A stretch of 64,000 nucleotides of DNA, from assembly GCA_016865015.1 (NCBI GenBank), contig CP018226.1, positions 2,077,001 to 2,141,000 on the forward strand, in the 5' to 3' direction. Below are positions 55,595 to 63,268 of this stretch, one piece after another. Below the pieces are notes generated by a model. It did no database searches and was not told the DNA's origin. It was given only the letters and a program-made list of their open reading frames with translations. Origin of the DNA: Rhizobiales bacterium IMCC20636. GTDB taxonomy: Bacteria; Pseudomonadota; Alphaproteobacteria; Rhizobiales; GCA-2746425. Every line of letters begins with the position of its first letter. The stretch's first letter is position 1. The position numbers were made by a program, and so were the translations under genes.

Positions 55595-57004
55595 TTAAAT
55601 ATATGGAAGAAGCAATCGTGCTCCGGCGTCTCGCAACCTTTGTGTCACCGGGCGCTGAATAATGTCATTTGGCGTCAGGCGCGTGGACCGGGCGATTTTC
55701 TCGTCAATAAGAGCATCAATTCTGGACACGACATTTTCACCGTATAACTCCAGCATGAACTCGAAGTTCAGTCTGAGGCTTCGCACATCCCAATTGGGAC
55801 TGCCAATTGCGCTCCATTTTCCGTCAACCGTCATGAGCTTTGAGTGGTCAAATGGCGCCGAAGTTGTAAAACACTTCACTCTTTCCAAATGAAAATGCGC
55901 AAGATGCGCCCGCATGGCCCAATCCATTGCGATGTGGTCGGATGCCTTGGGGATCAGCAATTCAAGCTCTACTCCGCGCAGACCTGCCAGATTGACAGCC
56001 GCACTCAGCTTCTCGTCGGGCAGAAAATATGGGGTTACGATCCGCACCTTGTGCCTCGCTTGCAGGATCGCTGCAACAAGCACAGTCTCTATTTTTCCGA
56101 TATCCTCATCCGGCCCGGAACTGACTCCCCGGGCGACAACCGACCCTGAAGGCTGTATGTCCGGCCACCAGATATCGTTGCTGAGCATTTCGCCAGTGGT
56201 GAAATGCCAGTCTGCAACGAAACTTTCCATCATCTGCGCGACAACGGGGCCTTCAACATAAAAATGTGTGTCATCGACACATTTTTTTTGGTTCCCGGAC
56301 GCCGTATTTTCAGCTCCAATATTCAGGCCGCCGGTAAAGCTTTTCGCTCCATCAATGATCAGGAGTTTCTTGTGATTTCTAAGATTTACAAATGGCATCC
56401 GCCACGGACGCGTGTCATGAATGAATCGCGCAGCCTCTATGCCTGCATTTTTCAGAGACCGCATGATCGGTGATGAAAAATATCCACCGCCGATGCCATC
56501 AACAAGAACTCTTATTTGTACGCCCCGGTTTTGTGCCTCTACCAAAGCTTCAACAAATTTCGTCCCGACGCTGTCCAATCGGAAGATGTAGGTGGCAAGC
56601 GCGATGCTGGAATTTGCCGACGCTATTGCCGATAACATTTCCGGATAGGCTTCAGTTCCACTGCACATCACTTCAATCCGATTGCCGTGGGTGAGTGGAA
56701 GGCCGGTAATCTTGTTCCCGACGCCTGCCAGCGTATTCATGCTGTCGCCCAACTGCAATATACGGGTTTGTGCTGCAATCGGAGCGTTTCTAGTCCGGAT
56801 CTGGTCTCGTTTAATGTGAGACGCCCGGCGCGCAACACGATTGATCCCGAATGCAGCGTAGAATGCGGCCCCAAGAAACGGTGAAAACCAGATCAGGCCG
56901 ATCCAGCCAATTGCGGATCTCACGTCACTTTTTCGCAGCAGAATATGACTGGTCGCAGTTCCCGCGACCAGAATATGAGCGATTGATGCTAACCAATAAA
57001 GCAT
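55595..57004 (-). CDS. Cardiolipin synthase-like phospholipase D protein
   Basis: This is a 469-residue membrane enzyme that would join two phosphatidylglycerols into cardiolipin. Two N-terminal membrane segments (about 1-20 and 30-55) precede two PLD domains with intact HKD motifs, HKKLLIIDG and HSKLMTVDG. GSPNWDVRSLRLNFEFML and the closing TRLTPNDIIQRP are typical of Cls. The start codon ATG at 57004 has AAGG about 10 bases upstream. It is cotranscribed with the EEP-family gene. Confidence 0.93.
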   Translation of the reverse strand: MLYWLASIAHILVAGTATSHILLRKSDVRSAIGWIGLIWFSPFLGAAFYAAFGINRVARRASHIKRDQIRTRNAPIAAQTRILQLGDSMNTLAGVGNKITGLPLTHGNRIEVMCSGTEAYPEMLSAIASANSSIALATYIFRLDSVGTKFVEALVEAQNRGVQIRVLVDGIGGGYFSSPIMRSLKNAGIEAARFIHDTRPWRMPFVNLRNHKKLLIIDGAKSFTGGLNIGAENTASGNQKKCVDDTHFYVEGPVVAQMMESFVADWHFTTGEMLSNDIWWPDIQPSGSVVARGVSSGPDEDIGKIETVLVAAILQARHKVRIVTPYFLPDEKLSAAVNLAGLRGVELELLIPKASDHIAMDWAMRAHLAHFHLERVKCFTTSAPFDHSKLMTVDGKWSAIGSPNWDVRSLRLNFEFMLELYGENVVSRIDALIDEKIARSTRLTPNDIIQRPVTQRLRDAGARLLLPYI

Positions 57005-57069
57005 GCCAGTGAACCTTCTTTGACCCGGTAATTCACCGAGAGTATATCCGCATCAAAGAGGCCACTCCA

Positions 57070-57465
57070 TCATTCCGTCGTGCGACCGTCAAAATGCTCG
57101 TGGGCTGAACCCGCATCCGAACTTGTCGCGTGGATCGTACCGTCAACATGTTCTGGTGGGCCATAGATGGTATATAGTTTCAGGGGACCAGATCCAGTGT
57201 TGATAACATTATGCTTCGCGCCTGCGGGCACTATGATGCCATCATCGGCCTTCACTTTGTTTGCAACGCCATCAATCCATACGTCGCCAGTACCAACTTC
57301 AATGCGAAAGAATTGATCACGGTCCTCATGGACTTCTTCGCCGATTTCGTCGCCAGGTACCAACGCCATCAAAACCAGTTGAAGATTCTTGCCGGTATAG
57401 AGGACCTGACGGAAATTATCGTTATCCTCTGTCAGCTTCTCGATATTATCTACAAAACCCTTCAT
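57070..57465 (-). CDS. Cupin-domain protein
   Basis: This is a 131-residue single cupin. The first motif (GDEIGEEVHEDRDQFFRIEVG) is quoted in part as EEVHEDRDQFFRIEVG; the second is PAGAKHNVINTG. The metal-binding positions are partly altered (HED in place of HxH), but Glu and the second-motif His are present. Relatives are metal-binding isomerases, oxygenases or sugar-binding proteins; no function can be assigned. The ribosome site AAGGA lies 9 bases before the ATG. Confidence 0.82.
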   Translation of the reverse strand: MKGFVDNIEKLTEDNDNFRQVLYTGKNLQLVLMALVPGDEIGEEVHEDRDQFFRIEVGTGDVWIDGVANKVKADDGIIVPAGAKHNVINTGSGPLKLYTIYGPPEHVDGTIHATSSDAGSAHEHFDGRTTE

Positions 57466-58093
57466 CGTATTTGTCCTTGTCTGTGTTGGTGTCCCGGGCT
57501 TCGCACCTGGATCACATTGTTTTGTCTTTTTTCAATCGTCTTGTTCTGAAACTGCATTTTCGACTGAACGGACGAAGTCTGGTCAATTTAACCAGAGCGG
57601 ACCGGCGCAGCTTCACGCCACTTATATCAAAGCTGCGCACAGAGCAGGTTGATCGAAGTCAACTAGCGGGAGGGCGGCACCCTATTTGATGGGTGTGCCG
57701 TCAGCAGGGTCTTGTTGTCGTAATGTGGATCGACAATGCCGAAATGCATAGCAGAGTAAGTTTCGCGGCGTCTTTTCCAGTGTGTGTCATCTATTATCTG
57801 AGATGAGACGCGCGAATGCATCGCGTTCAGAAAAATGGAGTGGCTGTTCATCCTGACAAAAGCGTGAGCAAGGAAGCAGGCGCGCATGGGCGTTCATAGT
57901 TGGAGGATCTCTGGAGAAATTCGCTCAGTTGTTACCTCTTAAACGAGTCGTGAAACTGGTTCGCAAGTGCCTATGTTGAAAGGTAAAACGTCGGTTCCGG
58001 GCAGTGGCTGCATGAGACAAATTCCATTGTCATTCATTTGTTTTGCAGGTAAAACACTAGAAGCTGCTGACAAGATGGGTATTCGAACCACAG
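57466..58093. other. Gap without a clear gene, containing an inverted repeat
   Basis: Short frames on both strands (57663-57887, 57967-58161) show no family likeness or ribosome site. GCGCAGCTT (57605-57613) and AAGCTGCGC (57630-57638) form a 9-base inverted repeat with a 16-base loop, possibly an operator. The region should contain the promoters of the cupin and IclR genes. Confidence 0.4.
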
Positions 58094-58885
58094 ATGACCG
58101 AGTCTTCCAATCACAAAGTGTATTTCGTGCCGGGCCTTCATCGCGGGTTGCGCGTGCTTGAGATCCTTGGGGCTGCGGACAAGCCCATGTCGATCAGCGA
58201 TATCGGGCGCGCCATGAGCCTCAGTCGTTCATCGACGTTTCGTCTCATCTATACGCTGAACCAGATGGGTTTTCTGAAAGACGGTATTCAGAACAACACC
58301 TACACGCTCGGCGCGCGCGTGCTCAATCTCGGCTTTGCCTATCTCAATCAACAACCGATCACGAGCATCGCCCGGTCTTACCTGTCCGAGTTGCGCGATA
58401 AGACTGGCGTCAGCGCGCATCTGAGTGTTCTGGAGGGCTACGATGTGCTTTATCTGGGCAGCCACCAGGCACGTACGGGATATGTCTCCAACATGGTCAC
58501 CGGTACGCGCACGCAGGCCTATGCATCGGCCGTCGGCTGGTGCCTTCTGGTGTCCTCCAGCGATGATGAATTGCAGGCGCTGTGCGACACCACCGATATG
58601 GTCCGCTTCACCGAACACACACCGACTGATTACGAGACTTTGCGCCAGCGTGTTCAATCCGCGCGCGATCAGGGGTACATTTTTTCAAAGGGGTTTCAGG
58701 AGCCCGGAGGCTCAAGCGTTGCCGTTCCGGTTCGTGACAGTTCTGGGGAGGTCGTGGCCTGCGTCAATATTTCAGGGCCTGACAGCGGCTTTGACTTTGA
58801 CAAGATTGACAGCTTCTACGTTCCGGAAACAAGAGCTGCCGCGCTTCAGATCTCGCGCGAATTGGGATATGGCGGACCAGCTTGA
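58094..58885 (+). CDS. IclR-family transcriptional regulator
   Basis: This is a 263-residue regulator. The N-terminal winged helix-turn-helix lies at about 15-75 (RGLRVLEIL, SISDIGRAMSLSRSSTFRLI), followed by the IclR ligand-binding domain (LGARVLNLGFAYLNQ, and later YIFSKGFQEPGGSSVAVPVRD). IclR proteins generally control adjacent catabolic genes in response to a small carboxylate. It converges on the BKACE gene with 5 bases between stops, and is the only regulator gene in the 58-64 kb cluster. The start lacks a strong ribosome site. Confidence 0.93.
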   Translation: MTESSNHKVYFVPGLHRGLRVLEILGAADKPMSISDIGRAMSLSRSSTFRLIYTLNQMGFLKDGIQNNTYTLGARVLNLGFAYLNQQPITSIARSYLSELRDKTGVSAHLSVLEGYDVLYLGSHQARTGYVSNMVTGTRTQAYASAVGWCLLVSSSDDELQALCDTTDMVRFTEHTPTDYETLRQRVQSARDQGYIFSKGFQEPGGSSVAVPVRDSSGEVVACVNISGPDSGFDFDKIDSFYVPETRAAALQISRELGYGGPA

Positions 58886-58890
58886 AACGA

Positions 58891-59772
58891 TCAGCGGGCA
58901 GGGATGCCAAGGATGGAGCGGGCTTCAATCGGCGTGGCGATTGAGCCGCCGAGACTGTCTATGATCGAAACACTTTTTTCGACTAATTGTGCATTTGACG
59001 TGCAGTGCTCGCCTTTGCGGATATAGGCCGTATCTTCCATGCCGATCCGAACATGTCCACCCAGCAGAAAAGCCTGGGCGAGCATGGGAAACGCCATTCT
59101 GCCAATGCCAAATGCTGCCCATTCCGTATCCGTTGGCAACTGGCTGACGAGATATGCCATGGTCTCCGGGTTGGCGACGGCCCCAAATCGCACGCCCAGC
59201 ACAATCTGAACCATCAAGGGCGTCTTGATGATGCCGCGCGCAATGAAATCCTTGGCCATATGCAGATCGCCGCTGTCAAAGATTTCTATCTCGGGTTTGA
59301 CGTTCGCAGCGTAAATCCGCTCGGCCATTTTCTCCAGATTCCAAGGCGCGTTGATGACGCTCGCCTGACCGGACCACATGGTGTTGAAATCAAGTGTGCA
59401 AATCTCTGGTCGCAGTTCCACGACATGCGCCACGCGCTTTTCCGGGGCGCAGAGCGTCGATCCGGGAGCTGCCAGTTTCGGGTCATCCCGTGACGGAATA
59501 AAACGGCCACCTTCTCCAGTTGTCAGATTGAGTATGACATCTTCATTCTTGTCCCGAATGCGACCCACCAGGTCCCGATAGAGATCCATATCCATGGATC
59601 CTTTAGCAGTTTCTGGATCACGGACATGCAAATGCACAATCGATGCGCCAGCTTTTGCGGCATCAAGTGCCTGTTCGGAGATCTGTGCTGGCGTGACAGG
59701 CAGATGCGGGCTGATTTCCGGCGTCATCAGATTGCCGGTGACGGCGCAGGTCAGAATGGTTCTTCTGGTCAT
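58891..59772 (-). CDS. Beta-keto acid cleavage enzyme (BKACE, DUF849)
   Basis: This zinc TIM-barrel enzyme condenses a beta-keto acid with acetyl-CoA and splits the product to acetoacetate and a new acyl-CoA. The zinc ligands H47 and H49 (SIVHLHVRD) are intact, with H240 and E246 in GGHVRIGMED. NLTTGEGG and RPEICTLDFNTM are family segments. The 293-residue length is typical. BKACE families differ in substrate (3-keto-5-aminohexanoate, dehydrocarnitine and others) and the sequence by eye does not settle which. Its ATG overlaps the stop of the aminotransferase gene (ATGA). Confidence 0.94.
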   Translation of the reverse strand: MTRRTILTCAVTGNLMTPEISPHLPVTPAQISEQALDAAKAGASIVHLHVRDPETAKGSMDMDLYRDLVGRIRDKNEDVILNLTTGEGGRFIPSRDDPKLAAPGSTLCAPEKRVAHVVELRPEICTLDFNTMWSGQASVINAPWNLEKMAERIYAANVKPEIEIFDSGDLHMAKDFIARGIIKTPLMVQIVLGVRFGAVANPETMAYLVSQLPTDTEWAAFGIGRMAFPMLAQAFLLGGHVRIGMEDTAYIRKGEHCTSNAQLVEKSVSIIDSLGGSIATPIEARSILGIPAR

Positions 59773-61109
59773 GAAACAACCTGTTCCAATCCTGTTTCAA
59801 TTGCCTGTGCAATTGTTGTCACGATCTGCTCGATCTCTGCTTGGGAGGAGGTGTAGGAAGGAGCCAGCAGAACATGATCGCCATTGATGCCATCAGCGCA
59901 TCCCTGGGACGGATAGCACATCAATCCAAGGTCGAGCGCGGCGTGTTTTATCTTCTGTGCGAGTTGCTGTTTGGCCGGGAAGGGAGCTTTGGTGGCTTTG
60001 TCGCTAACCAGTTCAACTGACCAGAACAGGCCACGGCCCCGGATGTTTCCGACATTGGGAAACTGTCCGAATTTGTGGTTCAGGGCGTCTTCGAGTTGTG
60101 CGCCGCGCAGACGTATATTGGCCAGCAGGTTTTCGTTTTCGATCACCTTCTGCACTGCAAGTGCCCCTGCGGTGGCAATGGCATGGGACATGTAAGTGTG
60201 GCCGTTCCACAATTGCCCGCTGCCGGATTGGATTGCCGCAACAACAGTTTCGCTGGCCATCACGGCGGCTATTGGCTGATATCCAGCACCCAGACCCTTG
60301 GCCATGGTCGTAATATCGGCGTAGCTGCCTTCCTGTTCCATTGCGAACAGGGATCCGGTTCTGCCCATGCCGCACATCACTTCATCAGCAATGTAAAGCA
60401 CACTATGTGCATCACAAATCTCTCGAATGCGTCTGAAGTAGCCTTCGGGCGCAGGCTGGGTTCCAAGTGAAGCACCGACAACCGGCTCTGCAACAAAGGC
60501 CATCACATTTTGAGGGCCAAGCACCTGGATTCGGTCTTCAAGCTGGTTCGCCATCCTGAGGCCAAAAGCTTCTTCGCTCTCGTCATCCCTGCGCATGCGG
60601 TAGTCATAAGTTGCTTCTATATGGTCGACATCGATAATGATGGGCTGGAACGGTGCGCGTCGGCCTGCGTGGCCACCGGTTGCCAGAGCACCCAGCGTGT
60701 TGCCATGATAGCTGGGCTTGCGTGCGATGATTTTGGTGCGTGATGGTTCGCCTCGCTCCAGATGATACTGGCGCGCCAGTTTCAGAGCGGCTTCCATTGC
60801 TTCCGATCCGCTGCCCATGAACATCACACGGCCGTTGCCGGTGCCTTGCGGGGCGCGTTTGATCAGAAATTCGGCGAGTTCTTCCGCCGGTTCGTTGGTG
60901 AAGAAGCTGGTATGTGCAAAAGCAATCTTATCCAGTTGCTGTTTTATGGCTTCGCGGACCGCTGTGTTGCTGTGGCCAAGGCAGGATACAGCGGCGCCAC
61001 CACAGGCATCGAGATATCTGCGCCCATCGGAGTCGATCAAATAGTTTCCATCTCCGCCAACAACCGTTGGAAGATCGGAATTCAGCGTGCGATGAAGGAC
61101 ATAAGTCAT
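59769..61109 (-). CDS. Class III (omega) aminotransferase, second copy
   Basis: This is a PLP enzyme, 446 residues, the same length as the copy at 43.4-44.7 kb and clearly paralogous (VVGGDGNYLIDSDGRRYLD; CGGAAVSCLGHSN; SYHGNTLGALATGGHAGRRA). PLP would bind K271 in MAKGLGAGYQPIA. Coupled to BKACE by a 4-base overlap, it could supply a beta-keto acid by removing the amino group from a beta-amino acid. ATG 61109 with GGAAA upstream is preferred to 61127 and 61157. It is divergent from the CoA-transferase gene. Confidence 0.93.
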   Translation of the reverse strand: MTYVLHRTLNSDLPTVVGGDGNYLIDSDGRRYLDACGGAAVSCLGHSNTAVREAIKQQLDKIAFAHTSFFTNEPAEELAEFLIKRAPQGTGNGRVMFMGSGSEAMEAALKLARQYHLERGEPSRTKIIARKPSYHGNTLGALATGGHAGRRAPFQPIIIDVDHIEATYDYRMRRDDESEEAFGLRMANQLEDRIQVLGPQNVMAFVAEPVVGASLGTQPAPEGYFRRIREICDAHSVLYIADEVMCGMGRTGSLFAMEQEGSYADITTMAKGLGAGYQPIAAVMASETVVAAIQSGSGQLWNGHTYMSHAIATAGALAVQKVIENENLLANIRLRGAQLEDALNHKFGQFPNVGNIRGRGLFWSVELVSDKATKAPFPAKQQLAQKIKHAALDLGLMCYPSQGCADGINGDHVLLAPSYTSSQAEIEQIVTTIAQAIETGLEQVVS

Positions 61110-61119
61110 GCGATTTCCG

Positions 61120-61172
61120 TATTGCATCTGGAACACTGTTTTGTATATTAGACACAATCATGGAATGCAATA
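61120..61172. promoter_or_regulatory. Spaced inverted repeat in the divergent promoter
   Basis: TATTGCAT (61120-61127) and ATGCAATA (61165-61172) are perfect inverted copies 37 bases apart in the 100-base region between the aminotransferase and CoA-transferase genes. They could be paired sites for the IclR protein or another regulator. TGTATATTA between them may serve as a -10. Confidence 0.35.
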
Positions 61173-61209
61173 GTCATTTCAGGTCAAGATTCACGTAAAG
61201 GATAAATCA

Positions 61210-62373
61210 TTGGGCGCCCTTGGAAATATAAAAGTCATTGACGTGACTCATGTTCTGGCAGGGCCCTTTTGCACCTACCAACTGGCACTGCTTGGTGCGG
61301 ATGTCTTGAAAATCGAGTCGCCAGCCGAGCCGGATTGTGCGCGGGGACGGGGACCAGATGATGCGGCCAATGCGGCTGGTCTGGGGCTGAACTATCAGGT
61401 TCAGGGTGGCAACAAGCGCGCGCTTGCACTTGATCTGGCTGCTCCGGAGGGGCGCGACCTCTTTCTGACCCTGGTGCGGGATGCGGATGTGCTGGTGGAG
61501 AATTATACGACCGGAGCGATGACGAAACTGAACCTTGGCTATGAAGTTCTGTCCGCAATCAACCCTGAACTGGTTCATTGCTCCCTGACCGGGTATGGCG
61601 ACACAGGACCTGATGCCCAGACAGGCGCTTATGACAATGTCATTCAGGCCGCCAGCGGCACTATAGCGCAATGTGGAGGCAGAAAACCGGGTGTTTCATT
61701 CATAGACTACAGTACCGGATATTCCGCCGCCTTTGCGGTCACCTCTGCATTGTTGCAACGGGTGCAAACGGGTCTTGGCTGCCATATCAGCGTGTCCATG
61801 CTGGAAGTCGCCATGCAGATGATGTCGCCGGAGGTGGCGGCAGCACAGCATCCCAGTGACACGACGCGCAACAAGGAAGCGGGCATCATGACCTATCAAA
61901 CACTGGATGGGCGTTTGACGCTGGGCGTGTTCCGACCATTGCAATACCGAAAATTCGCGGCTGTTTTGGCTGGTCTTGGAACCGCTGTTCCGCTGTTGGA
62001 CAAAATTCGAACGTGGCCGGATGTCTGGTCAATTTCAAGTGAGACCAAAGAGCAGCTGGTGGAGCTTTTTAAAGCCCGGCCAAACGCCTTCTGGGTTCAG
62101 CATTTGCGCGCTGCAGATTTACCGGTGGAACCTGTCAATACCCTGTCAGAAGCTGTCAAGTCACCTCAACTCGCTGCCCGCAGGTATTTTCAGTCAAACC
62201 CCGATGATACCAAAGCGACCCTGCCATTGACGGCCTTTCGCATGAGTGAAGGTGGTCCGGCCCTGTCATCTGCGCCGCCAAGGCACGGACAACACAGTGC
62301 CGAGGTTCTGCGCGAGATCGGTTTGAGCGAAGATCAGATCGAAGCCCTGTTTGAAAAAGGCATTGTATTGTGA
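61210..62373 (+). CDS. Family III CoA-transferase (CaiB/BaiF)
   Basis: This 387-residue enzyme moves CoA between carboxylic acids. VIDVTHVLAGPFCTYQLAL at the start, KIESPAEPD, NKRALALDL and GAYDNVIQAASG with the catalytic Asp142 are the family motifs. The TTG start has AAAGGA 9 bases upstream and none of the later ATGs fits the family start. It is the first gene of the plus-strand arm; its stop overlaps the next GTG start by 4 bases. It could activate an acid produced by, or destined for, the BKACE reaction. Confidence 0.92.
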   Translation: MGALGNIKVIDVTHVLAGPFCTYQLALLGADVLKIESPAEPDCARGRGPDDAANAAGLGLNYQVQGGNKRALALDLAAPEGRDLFLTLVRDADVLVENYTTGAMTKLNLGYEVLSAINPELVHCSLTGYGDTGPDAQTGAYDNVIQAASGTIAQCGGRKPGVSFIDYSTGYSAAFAVTSALLQRVQTGLGCHISVSMLEVAMQMMSPEVAAAQHPSDTTRNKEAGIMTYQTLDGRLTLGVFRPLQYRKFAAVLAGLGTAVPLLDKIRTWPDVWSISSETKEQLVELFKARPNAFWVQHLRAADLPVEPVNTLSEAVKSPQLAARRYFQSNPDDTKATLPLTAFRMSEGGPALSSAPPRHGQHSAEVLREIGLSEDQIEALFEKGIVL

Positions 62374-63260
62374 GGCGTAACGCACCGCTCTTGACTGCGC
62401 AATTGTTCACGAGACTGCCTGAGGATTTGCGCCACAAGGGCGAGCCCTCAGCGTGGGCCAGGATGACTCGTCCGGGACAAGACATGCATTCCTTTCTGGA
62501 AGGGACATTCTTTGATGCGGAGCGCAATCTCTGGCTGTCAGATGTGCCCTATGGACGGGTGTTTCGCGTGTCGACCGGTGGCGATTGGGAAATCATGCAC
62601 CATTTCGCCGGGGAACCGCATTCAATGCGCATTGCCCCGGATGGACGGCACATTGCGGTGGATTATGGGCACGGCCTGATAGAGCTGACAGGCCGTGACA
62701 GTTTCTCCTGTCTCAGCACCGGCATCGCCGATCAACCATTCATGGGCCTGTCCGACATGTGTTACGGCCCTGACGGCACACTTTGGTTTACCGACAGTGG
62801 GCGCACATCCTTGAGTGACCCTGCCGGACGGGTTTACAGCCTGTCTCCGGCTGGTGCATTGCGACTGGTGCTGGATTGCGTGCCATATTCCAACGGCATC
62901 TGCCTCTCGCCGGATGGCGCATGGGTCTATGTTGCCGCGACGCGCTCCAATCAGGTCTGGCGCTTTTCAACCAGGCTTCCAGATAGCGGGCCACCCATGG
63001 TGGGAACGTTTCTGCAACTCAGCGGAGGGCTGGGCCCGGACGGGTTGGGAACAAACAGCGCAGGCTGGCTTGCTGTCGCACAGGCACAGGCTGGACGCGC
63101 TTATGTGTTTGACGCGCTTGGTGATCTCCTGGCAGAAATCCGACTGCCGGACGGTCTCTGGACGACATCTGTAACCTTCCATCCTGACAATCCCACACAA
63201 CTATACATCACCGAGGCACAATTTGGCGCGGTGTTCACTTGCATTATTCCCACACCATGA
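62370..63260 (+). CDS. SMP-30/gluconolactonase-family protein
   Basis: This is a 296-residue six-bladed propeller hydrolase. LEGTFFDAERNLWLSDVPYG carries the metal Glu near the N-terminus; PDGTLWFTDSG, SNGICLSPDGAWVYVA with the metal Asn, and GPDGLGTNSAGWLAVA follow. Relatives open sugar lactones with a divalent metal. The GTG start overlaps the CoA-transferase stop (GTGA), so it is coupled. A lactonase beside a CoA-transferase is unusual and hints at a lactone or hydroxyacid step in the pathway. Confidence 0.9.
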   Translation: MRRNAPLLTAQLFTRLPEDLRHKGEPSAWARMTRPGQDMHSFLEGTFFDAERNLWLSDVPYGRVFRVSTGGDWEIMHHFAGEPHSMRIAPDGRHIAVDYGHGLIELTGRDSFSCLSTGIADQPFMGLSDMCYGPDGTLWFTDSGRTSLSDPAGRVYSLSPAGALRLVLDCVPYSNGICLSPDGAWVYVAATRSNQVWRFSTRLPDSGPPMVGTFLQLSGGLGPDGLGTNSAGWLAVAQAQAGRAYVFDALGDLLAEIRLPDGLWTTSVTFHPDNPTQLYITEAQFGAVFTCIIPTP

Positions 63261-63268
63261 GGACCATC

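Noticed and set aside
57663-57887. 74-codon minus-strand frame before the IclR gene
   Set aside because: No ribosome site or family likeness, with a composition typical of chance frames.
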